From Candidatus Dadabacteria bacterium (GTDB lineage Bacteria > Desulfobacterota_D > UBA1144 > Nemesobacterales > Nemesobacteraceae), in the NCBI GenBank assembly GCA_951812735.1, contig OX638332.1, positions 1,533,928 to 1,590,246 of the forward strand: 56,319 nt of DNA, given 5' to 3'. The position numbers and the translations under genes are program-made. How positions within the stretch are numbered: the first letter of the stretch is position 1; the number at the start of each line of letters is the position of its first letter. Below are positions 8,569 to 17,230 of the stretch, in pieces. The notes below the pieces were generated by a model that worked only from the letters and a program-made list of their open reading frames with translations, searched no databases and was not told the origin of the DNA.

Positions 8569-8597
8569 ACTATAAACCATAACGTTATGGTTTTCAA
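8569..8597 (-). promoter_or_regulatory. Promoter of fic with a perfect 20-bp palindrome in its spacer
   Basis: On the minus strand there is a -35 TTGAAA (8597-8592), a 17-base spacer, and a -10 TATAGT (8574-8569), each 5 of 6 matches to sigma-70 consensus. AAACCATAACGTTATGGTTT at 8574-8593 is a perfect palindrome that fills the spacer and touches both hexamers. This is where MerR-family regulators bind. The expected start of transcription, about 7 bases past the -10, falls at the ATG (8561). The fic product carries a MerR-like domain, so autoregulation is a reasonable inference. Confidence 0.65.
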
Positions 8598-8723
8598 GTT
8601 AGATAAAAATCGAGCAATTTCTGCATTGGATGGTCTTAATTCGGAGTCTTGGCGATGATTGCGAAGAAAGCAATAGTTTGTCTGCCAGCGGACTTGCAGG
8701 ATGGCAACCTGATTCTGGATATG

Positions 8724-8781
8724 CGGTTAAACAGCGGTTAAGTTCATAGTGCTCGCTTCCTGCGTTATTGAACTATGAACT
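8724..8781 (+). promoter_or_regulatory. Tandem CGGTTAA repeats and start-codon inverted repeat upstream of the EVE gene
   Basis: Two copies of CGGTTAA lie at 8724-8730 and 8735-8741, an 11-base period (about one helical turn). They are followed by a perfect 10-base inverted repeat, AGTTCATAGT (8741-8750) and ACTATGAACT (8772-8781), with a 21-base loop. The second arm contains the ATG of the EVE gene at 8775. As RNA, the hairpin would hide the start codon; as DNA, the elements could be regulator sites. No known riboswitch class is recognised. Confidence 0.5.
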
Positions 8782-9188
8782 ACTGGCTTGTTAAATCCGA
8801 ACCGTTTAAATATTCATGGGAGGAGTTTCTCCGCGACGGCTGGACGTACTGGGACGGGGTTAGAAACTATCAGGCGAGAAACAATCTGAAGGGCATGAAA
8901 AAGGGTGATCTTGTTCTTTTCTACCACAGCAACAAGGGACTTGAGGTAGTAGGTGTATCCGAGGTTATAAGGGAGCATTACCAGGATCCTACGACGGAAG
9001 ACCAGAGATGGGTGGTGGTGGACCTTAAACCTGTTGAAACGCTTGAGAACCCTGTATCTCTTAAGCAGATAAAAAACGACGAAAGACTCGAGGGTATTTC
9101 TCTTGTGAGGCAGAGCAGGCTCTCGGTCATGCAGATTGAAAAGAAGCATTTCGACACAATCGTCGACCTTGGAAGAAAAAAGGCCTGA
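8775..9188 (+). CDS. EVE domain-containing protein
   Basis: 137 residues covering a whole EVE domain. The start NYWLVKSEPFKYSWEEF, then TYWDGVRNYQARNNLKGMKKGDLVLFYHS, is characteristic of the family that includes thymocyte nuclear protein 1 homologues. EVE domains share the PUA-like fold and bind modified bases in DNA or RNA through an aromatic pocket. In bacteria they occur alone or fused to restriction or helicase domains. Here the protein is single-domain, next to a divergent Fic gene, with no methyltransferase or nuclease beside it. The ATG at 8775 has no ribosome binding site and lies inside an inverted repeat. Confidence 0.9.
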   Translation: MNYWLVKSEPFKYSWEEFLRDGWTYWDGVRNYQARNNLKGMKKGDLVLFYHSNKGLEVVGVSEVIREHYQDPTTEDQRWVVVDLKPVETLENPVSLKQIKNDERLEGISLVRQSRLSVMQIEKKHFDTIVDLGRKKA

Positions 9189-9355
9189 CTTCCGCAACAA
9201 TGCATAAAACCCGCTTGTTCCTTCATACAGTCACAGGAAAATTTGTTCCGGCGACACACCGAAAGGGAATTCTAACTGCCCGACAAGCTTAATTCTTCCA
9301 TATTAGGTACTTACGGTTACACTTACTTAGATAACTGGTTTATATCCAACATCCC

Positions 9356-10849
9356 ATGAACACTCAACTCATCATCAACTCGCTTTTTAACGAAACGAGA
9401 ATAGCGGTTATGGAGAAAAGCAAGCTGAGCGAGCTTTTCATCGAAAGAAAGTCCACTTCTTCAATGGTGGGGAATATCTACAAGGGGAAAGTTGAAAAGA
9501 TAGTTCCCGGCATGCAGGCGGCATTTGTGGGCATAGGCGACGGCAGATCGGGATTTCTCTCCGCCGAGGATGTGTACGAGGAGTCGCTTAGCGAACTTTT
9601 TCTTGAAGAGGAAGAAACAAAGAAGGCTTCCAGAAAAAACCACCAGCCAATACAGGACGTGTTGCGCCAGGGGCAGGAAGTGATGGTTCAGGTTACAAAG
9701 GAACCCACCGGGAACAAGGGCCCCAAGCTGACCTCTCACGTCGGGATACCGGGCAAGTATCTTGTTCTGCTTCCCGGGTCGGATTCGGTGAACATATCTC
9801 GGAAAATAACGGACAGAAAGAGCAGGAAAAGATTTTCTGAGATCCTGCAGGGCAAGCCCGACGACATGGGCTTTATAGTGAGAACGGCGTGCGTGGGTGC
9901 GGATGAGAAGAATATAAAGACCGAAATGAGAGCGCTTGTGAGGAAGTGGAAGAGGATAAAGAAAAAATATGAAGAATCGAAACCCTCTGGTGTGATATAC
10001 GAAGAAGCCGATACCTGTATCAGAGTGGTCAGGGATCTGATGGGAAACGGTCTTAAGAAGATTGTCGTTGACTCCCCCAAAGCCCACGGCCAGATCACCA
10101 AGTATTTTTCCGACAAGATCAAGAGGGATGACTTCAAAGTCGATATGTACGATAAAAAAGAGCCCATATTCGACAGATACGGAATTGAGAGTCAGATCGA
10201 AAAGATGTACAGAAAAAAAGTCTGGATGAAGTCCGGGGGTTACCTGATCATAGATGAGGCCGAGGGGCTTACAGTGATAGACGTTAACTCGGGGAAACTT
10301 GTCGGAGAAGAATTTCACAAAAAAACAATAATGAAGACAAACGAAGAAGCCGCGGTTGAAACCGCGAGGCAGATAAGGCTTCGCAATCTGGTCGGAATCA
10401 TCGTTATCGATTTCATAGACATGCAGTCCATAAGATCCAGACATAAGATAGAATCGCTTTTCGCCGCTGAGATGAAAAAGGACAAGGCCAGAGCGACAAT
10501 TCAGGAGATATCATCTTTCAGCGTAATCCAGCTCACCAGGCGCAGAGTCAGGGAAAGCATACTCTCCGACCTCACCGAACCCTGCGATATCTGCGAGGGA
10601 AGCGGACGGATAAAATCGATATACACCACCTGTTATGAAATACTGAGGGATGTTGATCAATGGACAAAGGAAAGCGCCAAAGGGCCGCTTGTTGTGCATG
10701 CAAACAAAAAAGTTATAGCGAAGCTCAGGGAGATAGAAGGAAGATCCATAAGGAAAATCCAGAGGGAGAGAGGTATCAAGATAAAGTTCAAATCAACCGA
10801 AGATATTCTCGAGAGGTTCACCATTTCCAGGGAAGGAAGTTCTGGTTAA
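9356..10849 (+). CDS. rng: Ribonuclease E/G family protein (RNase G)
   Basis: 497 residues, RNase G-sized rather than the long RNase E. An S1 RNA-binding domain occupies about residues 35-135 (GNIYKGKVEKIVPGMQAAFVGIG). The catalytic Mg-binding aspartates lie in VIDVNSG (about 308) and VIDFIDM (about 350). The zinc-link cysteines follow in CDICEGSG (about 409). It cleaves single-stranded AU-rich RNA and helps mature 16S rRNA. There is no long disordered C-terminal scaffold, so degradosome assembly of the RNase E kind is unlikely. The upstream 160 bases hold no recognised gene. The next gene starts about 20 bases after its stop. Confidence 0.95.
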   Translation: MNTQLIINSLFNETRIAVMEKSKLSELFIERKSTSSMVGNIYKGKVEKIVPGMQAAFVGIGDGRSGFLSAEDVYEESLSELFLEEEETKKASRKNHQPIQDVLRQGQEVMVQVTKEPTGNKGPKLTSHVGIPGKYLVLLPGSDSVNISRKITDRKSRKRFSEILQGKPDDMGFIVRTACVGADEKNIKTEMRALVRKWKRIKKKYEESKPSGVIYEEADTCIRVVRDLMGNGLKKIVVDSPKAHGQITKYFSDKIKRDDFKVDMYDKKEPIFDRYGIESQIEKMYRKKVWMKSGGYLIIDEAEGLTVIDVNSGKLVGEEFHKKTIMKTNEEAAVETARQIRLRNLVGIIVIDFIDMQSIRSRHKIESLFAAEMKKDKARATIQEISSFSVIQLTRRRVRESILSDLTEPCDICEGSGRIKSIYTTCYEILRDVDQWTKESAKGPLVVHANKKVIAKLREIEGRSIRKIQRERGIKIKFKSTEDILERFTISREGSSG

Positions 10850-10868
10850 TCGAAAGGAGCGTTCTAAG

Positions 10869-11291
10869 TTGAGTAAAAACGGATTTCTTTATCATGTGGC
10901 GATCGCCGTAAAGGATATCAAGAAAGCTGAAGATATTTACTCCAAGCTACTCGGGCTTCAGGTCGTCCACAGAGAGGACGTGGTCAACTATGGGGTCAAA
11001 ACGTCGATGCTTTGCTCCGAATCGGGAGAAGGCACCGCGGTAGAACTTATCGAGCCTTTGGACGAGAATTCCCCGATTTCGCAATTCCTTGAGAAAAGAG
11101 GGGAGGGCGTTCATCACATCTGCTTTCTTGTGGACGATATAGAATCTTCTCTCCGGGCACTCGAAAAAGAAGGTGTCAGACTCATCGATGAACATGCGAG
11201 ACCCGGATCTTACAACTGTAAAGTTGCCTTCGTACATCCCAAGTCAACGAACGGAGTGCTGGTGGAACTTGCGGAGAAGATAAAGGACTGA
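10869..11291 (+). CDS. mce: Methylmalonyl-CoA epimerase
   Basis: 140 residues of the glyoxalase/vicinal-oxygen-chelate fold with two beta-alpha-beta modules. The start LYHVAIAVKDIKKAEDIYSK carries the first metal His; VELIEP, GVHHICFLV and VLVELAE supply the other ligand positions. The length and the GEGVHHI signature fit methylmalonyl-CoA epimerase, which converts the (S) and (R) forms in propionyl-CoA metabolism. The start is TTG at 10869, supported by AAAGGAG about 10 bases upstream. It follows rng closely, and no mutase gene is in view. Another glyoxalase-family function cannot be excluded. Confidence 0.88.
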   Translation: MSKNGFLYHVAIAVKDIKKAEDIYSKLLGLQVVHREDVVNYGVKTSMLCSESGEGTAVELIEPLDENSPISQFLEKRGEGVHHICFLVDDIESSLRALEKEGVRLIDEHARPGSYNCKVAFVHPKSTNGVLVELAEKIKD

Positions 11292-11306
11292 GGAGAGGGT
11301 TTTTGA

Positions 11307-11486
11307 TTAGGTGCCGCTCTGTCCCTCTTCCTTGTCGTCTGAGTCGTCGTCTTTTAGAGATTTCCTGAACCCGCTTATTCCCTTGCCGAGCGAAGAGCCC
11401 AGATCTCCGAGCCTGCTTGGACCGAAGATTATGAGCAGGATTGCCAGTATCAGGATTAATTCCCATATGCCGAATTGTCCGAACAT
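11307..11486 (-). CDS. tatA: Sec-independent translocase protein TatA, short gene
   Basis: A 59-residue frame short enough to be skipped by a 60-residue cut-off. It reads MFGQFGIWELILILAILL and so on: a single N-terminal membrane helix, then the FGPSRLGDLGSSLGKGISGFRKSL amphipathic region (FGP hinge, conserved glycines and the F-R-K end), then an acidic DDDSDDKEE tail. This is the classic TatA/TatE layout. TatA forms the pore-like part of the twin-arginine system in the inner membrane. It converges on the epimerase gene with a 15-base gap. No tatC or tatB is nearby, as is common when Tat genes are scattered. No clear ribosome binding site is seen. Confidence 0.92.
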   Translation of the reverse strand: MFGQFGIWELILILAILLIIFGPSRLGDLGSSLGKGISGFRKSLKDDDSDDKEEGQSGT

Positions 11487-11581
11487 ATAAAGGAAATAAT
11501 ACCCGAATACTGTTGCTTCTCAAATGTTATCGGAATTATATTCTAAATTCATGGATTACTTTTGAGTAAGGGCGAGCGATG

Positions 11582-11609
11582 TTGACATTTTGCATTTGGA
11601 ATGCATAAT
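11582..11609 (+). promoter_or_regulatory. Sigma-70 promoter with inverted repeat in spacer, upstream of DUF4143 ATPase
   Basis: A perfect -35 TTGACA (11582-11587), a 16-base spacer, and CATAAT (11604-11609). Within the spacer and the edge of the -10 lies TGCATT-TGG-AATGCA (11591-11605), a 6-base-arm inverted repeat. An AAAGG lies a few bases before the ATG at 11631. The placement fits an operator that blocks or tunes transcription. Confidence 0.6.
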
Positions 11610-11630
11610 TTCCACTAAAAAGGTCATGGA

Positions 11631-12854
11631 ATGAATACACCATATATAAAAAGATCGCTTGAGGCGGTGCTTATGAGAGCCGTTTCCCAGTTTCCGGCCG
11701 TGCTTGTCAGCGGGCCGCGTCAGTCCGGCAAAACGACCCTGTTGCGGCGGCTCTTTGGCGACAGCCATCGTTACGTCTCTCTTGAGTCACCGGATATTCG
11801 TGCGCTGGCGACGGAAGACCCTCGCTCTTTTCTCGAGACCTATCCGTCCCCGGTCATATTCGATGAAGCCCAGTACGCTCCTGAGCTTTTTTTCTATATC
11901 AAAGAGAAGATTGATGCTAACCGCCACCGGAAGGGCCAGTTCCTGTTAACCGGTTCCCAAAACCTAGCGCTCACGGAAAAAGTAACCGAATCACTGGCCG
12001 GTCGGGTCGCTGTGCTTCGCCTGTTGCCGCTTTCCAGACGGGAAATGGATGCGATGCCCGGGCTCCCTTTGCCATGGGAACCTAGGGAAGAGGTCTCTGT
12101 TAAGAACTCTTGGTCTTTTGCCAAATTGTGGGAAGGATTGCTGAGAGGCGGATATCCCGAACTTGCCGCTTGGCCTGAGATGGACGAATTTCTCTGGCAC
12201 GGAGGTTACATTCAGACCTATCTTGAACGTGACGTGCGCTCGCTGCGCTATGTCGGAGACCTCGCTCTTTATCAAAAATTCCTCCAGGTTCTTGCGGCAA
12301 GAAGCGGACAACTGCTGAATCTGACTGATGTATCCAGAAATCTGGGTGTCTCGGTTAACACCGTTAAGGCATGGCTCTCGGTGCTTGAAGCCACCTACCA
12401 GGTGATTGTTCTTCAGCCCTATTTCTCCAATGTAGGAAAACGGCTTGTCAAAACCCCAAAGGTATATTTCACCGATACTGGCACTCTATGCTACCTAGCA
12501 GGACTGAAAGACCCTCAGCATGCAGCTTCGGGACCCATGGGCGGTGCCATCATGGAGACCGCTGTGCTCTCGGAGATCGTAAAGACGCTCACTCACCGCG
12601 GGGAAATTCCCAGGATCTTTTTCTGGAGAACAATGGCAGGAAATGAAGTGGATTTCGTGGTTGAGACAGGGGGGAGGCTTGTTCCTGTAGAGGTAAAGCT
12701 GTCGGCTACGCCGCGACAGATCATGGCTAGATCAATAAATGTATTTTGCGAAGAGATCGGAGAAGCCGCGATGCCCGGATATGTCGTACACCCCGGTGAG
12801 ATGTGTCTTCCTCTTAGCCCTGACGCGGTGACTTTGCCTTTAACTCAACTTTGA
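11631..12854 (+). CDS. AAA-type ATPase with DUF4143 domain
   Basis: 407 residues. The Walker A motif GPRQSGKTT is at about 28-36 and the Walker B VIFDEAQ at about 75-81, followed by LLTGSQNL (sensor-like). The C-terminal part shows the DUF4143 pattern: TYLERDVRSL, a helix-turn-helix-like stretch (LTDVSRNLGVSVNTVKAWL), then YFTDTGTLCYLAGL and a nuclease-like block with EVDFVVE and VPVEVKLS. Family members are common in bacteria and archaea and often horizontally acquired; their role is not established. It has its own promoter and stands alone between tatA and glyS, so it is likely an accessory insertion. Confidence 0.88.
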   Translation: MNTPYIKRSLEAVLMRAVSQFPAVLVSGPRQSGKTTLLRRLFGDSHRYVSLESPDIRALATEDPRSFLETYPSPVIFDEAQYAPELFFYIKEKIDANRHRKGQFLLTGSQNLALTEKVTESLAGRVAVLRLLPLSRREMDAMPGLPLPWEPREEVSVKNSWSFAKLWEGLLRGGYPELAAWPEMDEFLWHGGYIQTYLERDVRSLRYVGDLALYQKFLQVLAARSGQLLNLTDVSRNLGVSVNTVKAWLSVLEATYQVIVLQPYFSNVGKRLVKTPKVYFTDTGTLCYLAGLKDPQHAASGPMGGAIMETAVLSEIVKTLTHRGEIPRIFFWRTMAGNEVDFVVETGGRLVPVEVKLSATPRQIMARSINVFCEEIGEAAMPGYVVHPGEMCLPLSPDAVTLPLTQL

Positions 12855-12904
12855 ACCCTGCATCTGGTCGAGGCTGCCGTCTACGCTCACAGGTTTGCTG
12901 TGGT

Positions 12905-14995
12905 TCAGATTTTCGAGAAATCGGCGATCATGAAGAACAGGTCTTTGATTTCATTCAGCAAAGCCAGGCGGTTGTCTCTTACTTTTTTATTCTTGTCCAT
13001 GACCATTACCGCGTCAAAGAAACGGTCTATGGGACCCGCGAGTGTTTTTATGGACTCAAGGGAACTTGTGTAATCGCTCTGCCCGGGGGTTTTCTTGGAG
13101 TCGGCCAGTCTTTTTAGAACTGCAGCTTTTGTCTTGGTAAAAGCTCTATGGAGGTCCTTTTCCTCCTTTTGCTTGAACAGTTTTTTATCAAGCGGCGAAG
13201 ACGGCCTGGTTTTCGCTATGTTGAAGACCCTTTTAAAGCCCGTCGCCAAGGCTTCAAAATCCTTTCGCCTCGCGAATTTTCCAAGGGCGTTTATCCTGCG
13301 ATAAGCGTCAAGGGGGTTATCAAAACCTGCCGAGATCACGGATTCGACGATGTTTCTCTCGTAGCCGGACTCTGTCATTAGGTTGCGGAACCTCTCAGAG
13401 AAAAATGCGAGAATATTTTCTTTAAGTTCTTCTTCGGATAGCTTGAGCTTGCGAGCTTTTTGCGCTTCCATGGAATCGAGTACAAGCTTGATACCGTGTT
13501 CGAGGACCGCGGAGACGGAAATGTCGAGTTTTTTCTCTATGACGATTCTTATTATTCCGAGGGTCTGCCTTCTCAGCGCGTAGGGATCGGAAGACCCTGT
13601 AGGTGCGAGGTCTGCGATGAAACACGAGCAGATGTTGTCCGCCTTGTCCACTATGCTTAGAAGTGCTCCGGTTTTGGTCCGGGGAAGCTCTCCGGTTCTC
13701 GTAAGCGGCATGTACTGCTCTTCGACCGCATTTGCGACGGCTTTTTTCTCCCCGGAGGCAAGCGAGTAGTACTTGCCCATCACTCCTTGGAGTTCAGCGA
13801 ATTCGAATACCATCTGCGTTGCGAGATCGGACTTTGAAAGCTCAGCGGCCCTCTCGAGGTCGGGGTTATCGAACATATCGGCCGCAAGTGTTCTCATCCG
13901 CTTCACTTTTCCCCTGTAGCTCCCTATATCCGATAGAAACACCATGCTCTCAAGATCTTCTGTGTAATCGCTTAGGTTCTTTTTCGTATCTTCTGAGAAA
14001 AAGAACTCGGCGTCGTTGAGCCTTGCCCTTATTACCCGCTCGTTTCCCCTTATAATCACCTGTTTATCCTTAACCGGGGTTCCGCAGACAAAGATGAAGC
14101 TGGGAAGCAGTTTCTCGGTTTTCTCGGAATAAACGGGGAAATATTTCTGGTGGTTTTTCATCACGCTTATCAGCACTTCCTCGGGCAAACGCAGGTATTT
14201 TTTCTCGAATTCCCCTACCAGCACCGTCGGGTGCTCCACCAGGTTTACTACGGTCTCAAGCAGTTCGGGATCCTCTTTTACGATTCCTCCTATCTTTTTC
14301 GCTGCCGCTTCAGTGTCTTTTCTTATGGTTTCCTTTCTTTTCTCGGGATTCGCTACTACGTTGTTTTTCTTAAGCGCCTTCAGATAACTTTCCCAGGACA
14401 CCACTCGAAACGGCTTTGGGGAAGTAAATCTGTGACCGAAGCTCTGGTCAGAACTTTTGATGTTTTCAACGCTGAATTTCACGGGTTTGCCGTCGTAGAG
14501 AGCGGCTATCCATCTTATGGGTCTTGCGAAGGTCAGTTTCCCGCTGCCCCATCTCATTGACTTCCGAAATGGAACAGATGAGATCACTTCCGGAAGAATC
14601 TCTTTTAGAACGGATGAAGTCTTTCTCCCTTTTATCGTTTTCCTTACGCAGAGGAATTCTCCGTTATCCCTTTTTGCGGTGACGAGTTTCTCGACATCGA
14701 CCTTCTGGGATCTCGCGAAACCCAACGCGGCCTTGGTGGGCTTTCCGTTTTCGTCAAATGCTATGCGTATTGGTGGCCCGAAGTTCTCGGTCGTGCGGTC
14801 CTTCTGCTTTCTCTCAAGTCCGCTTACTTTTGCCGAAAGTCTTCTCGGGGTGTAGAGGATTTCCATTTCCCCAAACTCAACACCCTTATCGCGAAGTTCT
14901 CCGCTTAAGATATTGCCTAGGTCCTCCCGGGCTTTTTCAAGGAAAAGAGCAGGTATTTCCTCCGTTCCGATCTCGAGTATCAGTTCTTTTTCCAT
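12905..14995 (-). CDS. glyS: Glycyl-tRNA synthetase beta subunit
   Basis: About 696 residues, the usual size. The N-terminus [12 protein letters not shown] and the later [29 protein letters not shown] are hallmarks of bacterial GlyS, and the C-terminus carries the anticodon-binding helical region. It pairs with GlyQ in the alpha2-beta2 enzyme. The open frame extends to 15058, but family sequence starts at ATG 14995, which overlaps the end of glyQ by 16 bases. That overlap and the poor ribosome binding site suggest translational coupling. GlyS keeps the HD-type residues of its N-terminal half (KNHQKYFP). Confidence 0.97.
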   Translation of the reverse strand: MEKELILEIGTEEIPALFLEKAREDLGNILSGELRDKGVEFGEMEILYTPRRLSAKVSGLERKQKDRTTENFGPPIRIAFDENGKPTKAALGFARSQKVDVEKLVTAKRDNGEFLCVRKTIKGRKTSSVLKEILPEVISSVPFRKSMRWGSGKLTFARPIRWIAALYDGKPVKFSVENIKSSDQSFGHRFTSPKPFRVVSWESYLKALKKNNVVANPEKRKETIRKDTEAAAKKIGGIVKEDPELLETVVNLVEHPTVLVGEFEKKYLRLPEEVLISVMKNHQKYFPVYSEKTEKLLPSFIFVCGTPVKDKQVIIRGNERVIRARLNDAEFFFSEDTKKNLSDYTEDLESMVFLSDIGSYRGKVKRMRTLAADMFDNPDLERAAELSKSDLATQMVFEFAELQGVMGKYYSLASGEKKAVANAVEEQYMPLTRTGELPRTKTGALLSIVDKADNICSCFIADLAPTGSSDPYALRRQTLGIIRIVIEKKLDISVSAVLEHGIKLVLDSMEAQKARKLKLSEEELKENILAFFSERFRNLMTESGYERNIVESVISAGFDNPLDAYRRINALGKFARRKDFEALATGFKRVFNIAKTRPSSPLDKKLFKQKEEKDLHRAFTKTKAAVLKRLADSKKTPGQSDYTSSLESIKTLAGPIDRFFDAVMVMDKNKKVRDNRLALLNEIKDLFFMIADFSKI

Positions 14996-15867
14996 GGGTT
15001 GTTTTTCAGAAGGGGAAATCCCAGGTTTTCTCTGGTCTGCAGATACGAAGTCGCGCACAGGTTCGCAAGTGTCCTTACCCTTGCTATGTATGACGCCCGC
15101 TCCGCTACCCCTATCGCCCCTCTTGCGTCGAGAAGGTTAAAAGTGTGTGAACCTTTAAGGCAGTATTCGTAAGCTGGAAGAGGAAGCTGCTTTTCGATGA
15201 GGGATTTGCATTCCTGCTCGTACATGTTGAACAGGTCGCTAAGCATCGCGGGATTGGATTCCTCGAAGTTGTATTTTGAGAACTGGACTTCGCTTTGGTG
15301 ATGAATCTCTCCGTACGTTATTCCCTTTGTCCATTCAAGATCGTAAACGCTTTCGACTTCCTGCAGGTACATAGCTATTCTTTCGGTTCCGTAGGTGATT
15401 TCGGCGGATATTGGGTCAAGATCTATTCCGCCTGCCTGTTGAAAATAGGTGAACTGCGTTATTTCCATGCCGTCAAGCCACACTTCCCACCCAAGCCCCC
15501 ATGCGCCAAGCGTCGGGGATTCCCAGTCGTCCTCAACGAACCTTATATCGTGCTCAAGCGGGTTTATTCCGAAGGACTTGAGGCTGTCGAGGAAAAGTTC
15601 CTGAATATCGTCTGGAGAAGGCTTTATTATCACTTGGAACTGATAGTAATGCTGAAGTCTGTTGGGATTGTCGCCGTACCTTCCGTCGGTTGGTCTCCTT
15701 GAAGGCTCTACATACGCCACGTGCCAGGGTTCAGGGCCGAGACATCGCAGGAAAGTGGCCGGATGAAAAGTTCCGGCGCCTTTTTCTATGTCGTAGGGCT
15801 GGACCACCAAGCATCCTTTGGATGACCAGTAGTCCTGGAGAGCTAGAATCAGTTCCTGATAAGTCAT
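14980..15867 (-). CDS. glyQ: Glycyl-tRNA synthetase alpha subunit
   Basis: 295 residues. The class II catalytic core is unmistakable: [42 protein letters not shown], and [19 protein letters not shown]. It carries the glycine and ATP site of the heterotetrameric glycyl-tRNA synthetase. ATG 15867 gives the typical MTYQELI start; an upstream TTG at 15876 would add three residues. It directly precedes and overlaps glyS. The gap to the trmFO stop upstream is about 55 bases. Confidence 0.97.
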   Translation of the reverse strand: MTYQELILALQDYWSSKGCLVVQPYDIEKGAGTFHPATFLRCLGPEPWHVAYVEPSRRPTDGRYGDNPNRLQHYYQFQVIIKPSPDDIQELFLDSLKSFGINPLEHDIRFVEDDWESPTLGAWGLGWEVWLDGMEITQFTYFQQAGGIDLDPISAEITYGTERIAMYLQEVESVYDLEWTKGITYGEIHHQSEVQFSKYNFEESNPAMLSDLFNMYEQECKSLIEKQLPLPAYEYCLKGSHTFNLLDARGAIGVAERASYIARVRTLANLCATSYLQTRENLGFPLLKNNPWKKN

Positions 15868-15922
15868 GACCGGCAAAATACTACCATTAAAATATGAGAA
15901 TCAAACACCCTTCACACCTTGT

Positions 15923-17230
15923 CTATTCATAAGGGTTGTATGCGCCGATACTTTCAAGGGCCTTTTGCGCGATGAGCTTGCGTTTTTTTTCTTTTCCCAT
16001 CCTGCCTTCTACCTTGGGAAAAAGTCCGAAGTTTATATTCATCGGCTGAAACCCGCTTTTTCCGGGAACCGAGATGTATTCAAGCAGGGAGCCTATGGAT
16101 GTTTGCCTCGGAACGGGTGCAGGTGCAAGCCCTAGGGCTTTTCTCGAGGCATTTATTCCGCAGACGATCCCCGTTGCCGCGGACTCTACGTATCCTTCGA
16201 CTCCCGTGATCTGCCCGGCGAAGAAAACGCTTGGGCGGGACTTCAGGGAAAGGTCTTTTCCAAGCAGTCTTGGGGAATCTATGTACGTGTTTCTGTGTAC
16301 GCTTCCGTATCTTAGGAACTCTGCCTCCTCAAGTCCCGGAATCTTTCTGAAAACAGCTCTTTGTTGCGGATATCTGAGCTTTGTCTGAAAACCCACCATG
16401 TTGTACATTGTTTCCTCGCTGTTCTCCGTCCGTAGCTGCAGGACGGCAAAGGGGGTTTTGCCGGTCCTAGGATCAACGAGACCGACGGGTTTTAAGGGGC
16501 CGAACCGAAGCGTGTCCCTTCCTCTCTCGCACATTACCTCAACCGGCATGCAGCTTTGGAAGTAAAGCGCCTTCTCAAACTCCCTGGTTTCCACTTTTTC
16601 CCCGTGAATCAGGTCATCCATAAGCTCGTAGTACTGGTCTTCGGAGAGCGGACAGTTGAGATAATCTCCTTCTTCTGAGTCCCCGCGGTCGTATCTTGAT
16701 CCTCTAAAGGTTTTCGAGCGATTGATTGTATCCGCGTCGATTATCGGTGAGATAGCGTCGTAGAAGTAAAGATATTCGGATTCTGTAAGTGAGGAAATCT
16801 CCGCGCAAAGTGCATCCGAAGTGAGTGGACCGGTGGCCACGATTACGATCCCGTCTTCGGGTATTTTTGTTACTTCTTCCCTTTTTAGGTCTATAAGTTC
16901 GTTACTCTCGGTTTTTCGCGTTATGTAATCCGAGAAGATATCCCTGTCTACCGCGAGGGCTTTTCCGGCCGGGACCTTGGCCACTTTGGCTGCCTCAATC
17001 ATAAGCGAACCGAGAAGCCTCATTTCCTCTTTAAGTATTCCGGAGGCGTTCTCCATGGATGCCGATTTGAGAGAATTGCTGCATACAAGCTCCGCGAGAC
17101 CCGAGGTTCTATGCGCGGCGGTTTCCCTGTGGGGTCTCATTTCATAGAGAGTAGCCCTTATTCCGAACTTCGTTATCTGGTTGGCGGCTTCGACTCCGGC
17201 GAGTCCTGCGCCGATTACGGTTATTGACAA
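15923..17230 (-). CDS. trmFO: Methylenetetrahydrofolate-tRNA-(uracil-5-)-methyltransferase TrmFO
   Basis: 435 residues, normal for TrmFO. An N-terminal FAD-binding GAGLAGVEAA (about 7-16), then YEMRP, AELVCSNS and a Cys in YFQSCMPVEVM match this folate/FAD-dependent tRNA methyltransferase, and GQITGVEGYVES near the C-terminus is diagnostic. It makes m5U54 in the T loop using methylenetetrahydrofolate, replacing the SAM-dependent TrmA of other lineages. The start is TTG at 17230 with AAGG about 14 bases upstream. It heads the trmFO-glyQ-glyS run. Confidence 0.96.
   Translation of the reverse strand: MSITVIGAGLAGVEAANQITKFGIRATLYEMRPHRETAAHRTSGLAELVCSNSLKSASMENASGILKEEMRLLGSLMIEAAKVAKVPAGKALAVDRDIFSDYITRKTESNELIDLKREEVTKIPEDGIVIVATGPLTSDALCAEISSLTESEYLYFYDAISPIIDADTINRSKTFRGSRYDRGDSEEGDYLNCPLSEDQYYELMDDLIHGEKVETREFEKALYFQSCMPVEVMCERGRDTLRFGPLKPVGLVDPRTGKTPFAVLQLRTENSEETMYNMVGFQTKLRYPQQRAVFRKIPGLEEAEFLRYGSVHRNTYIDSPRLLGKDLSLKSRPSVFFAGQITGVEGYVESAATGIVCGINASRKALGLAPAPVPRQTSIGSLLEYISVPGKSGFQPMNINFGLFPKVEGRMGKEKKRKLIAQKALESIGAYNPYE

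Noticed and set aside
9461..10444. Long minus-strand frame over RNase G
   Set aside because: It is a shadow of the rng coding frame. The residues are rich in Tyr, His and Phe as expected from antisense reading.
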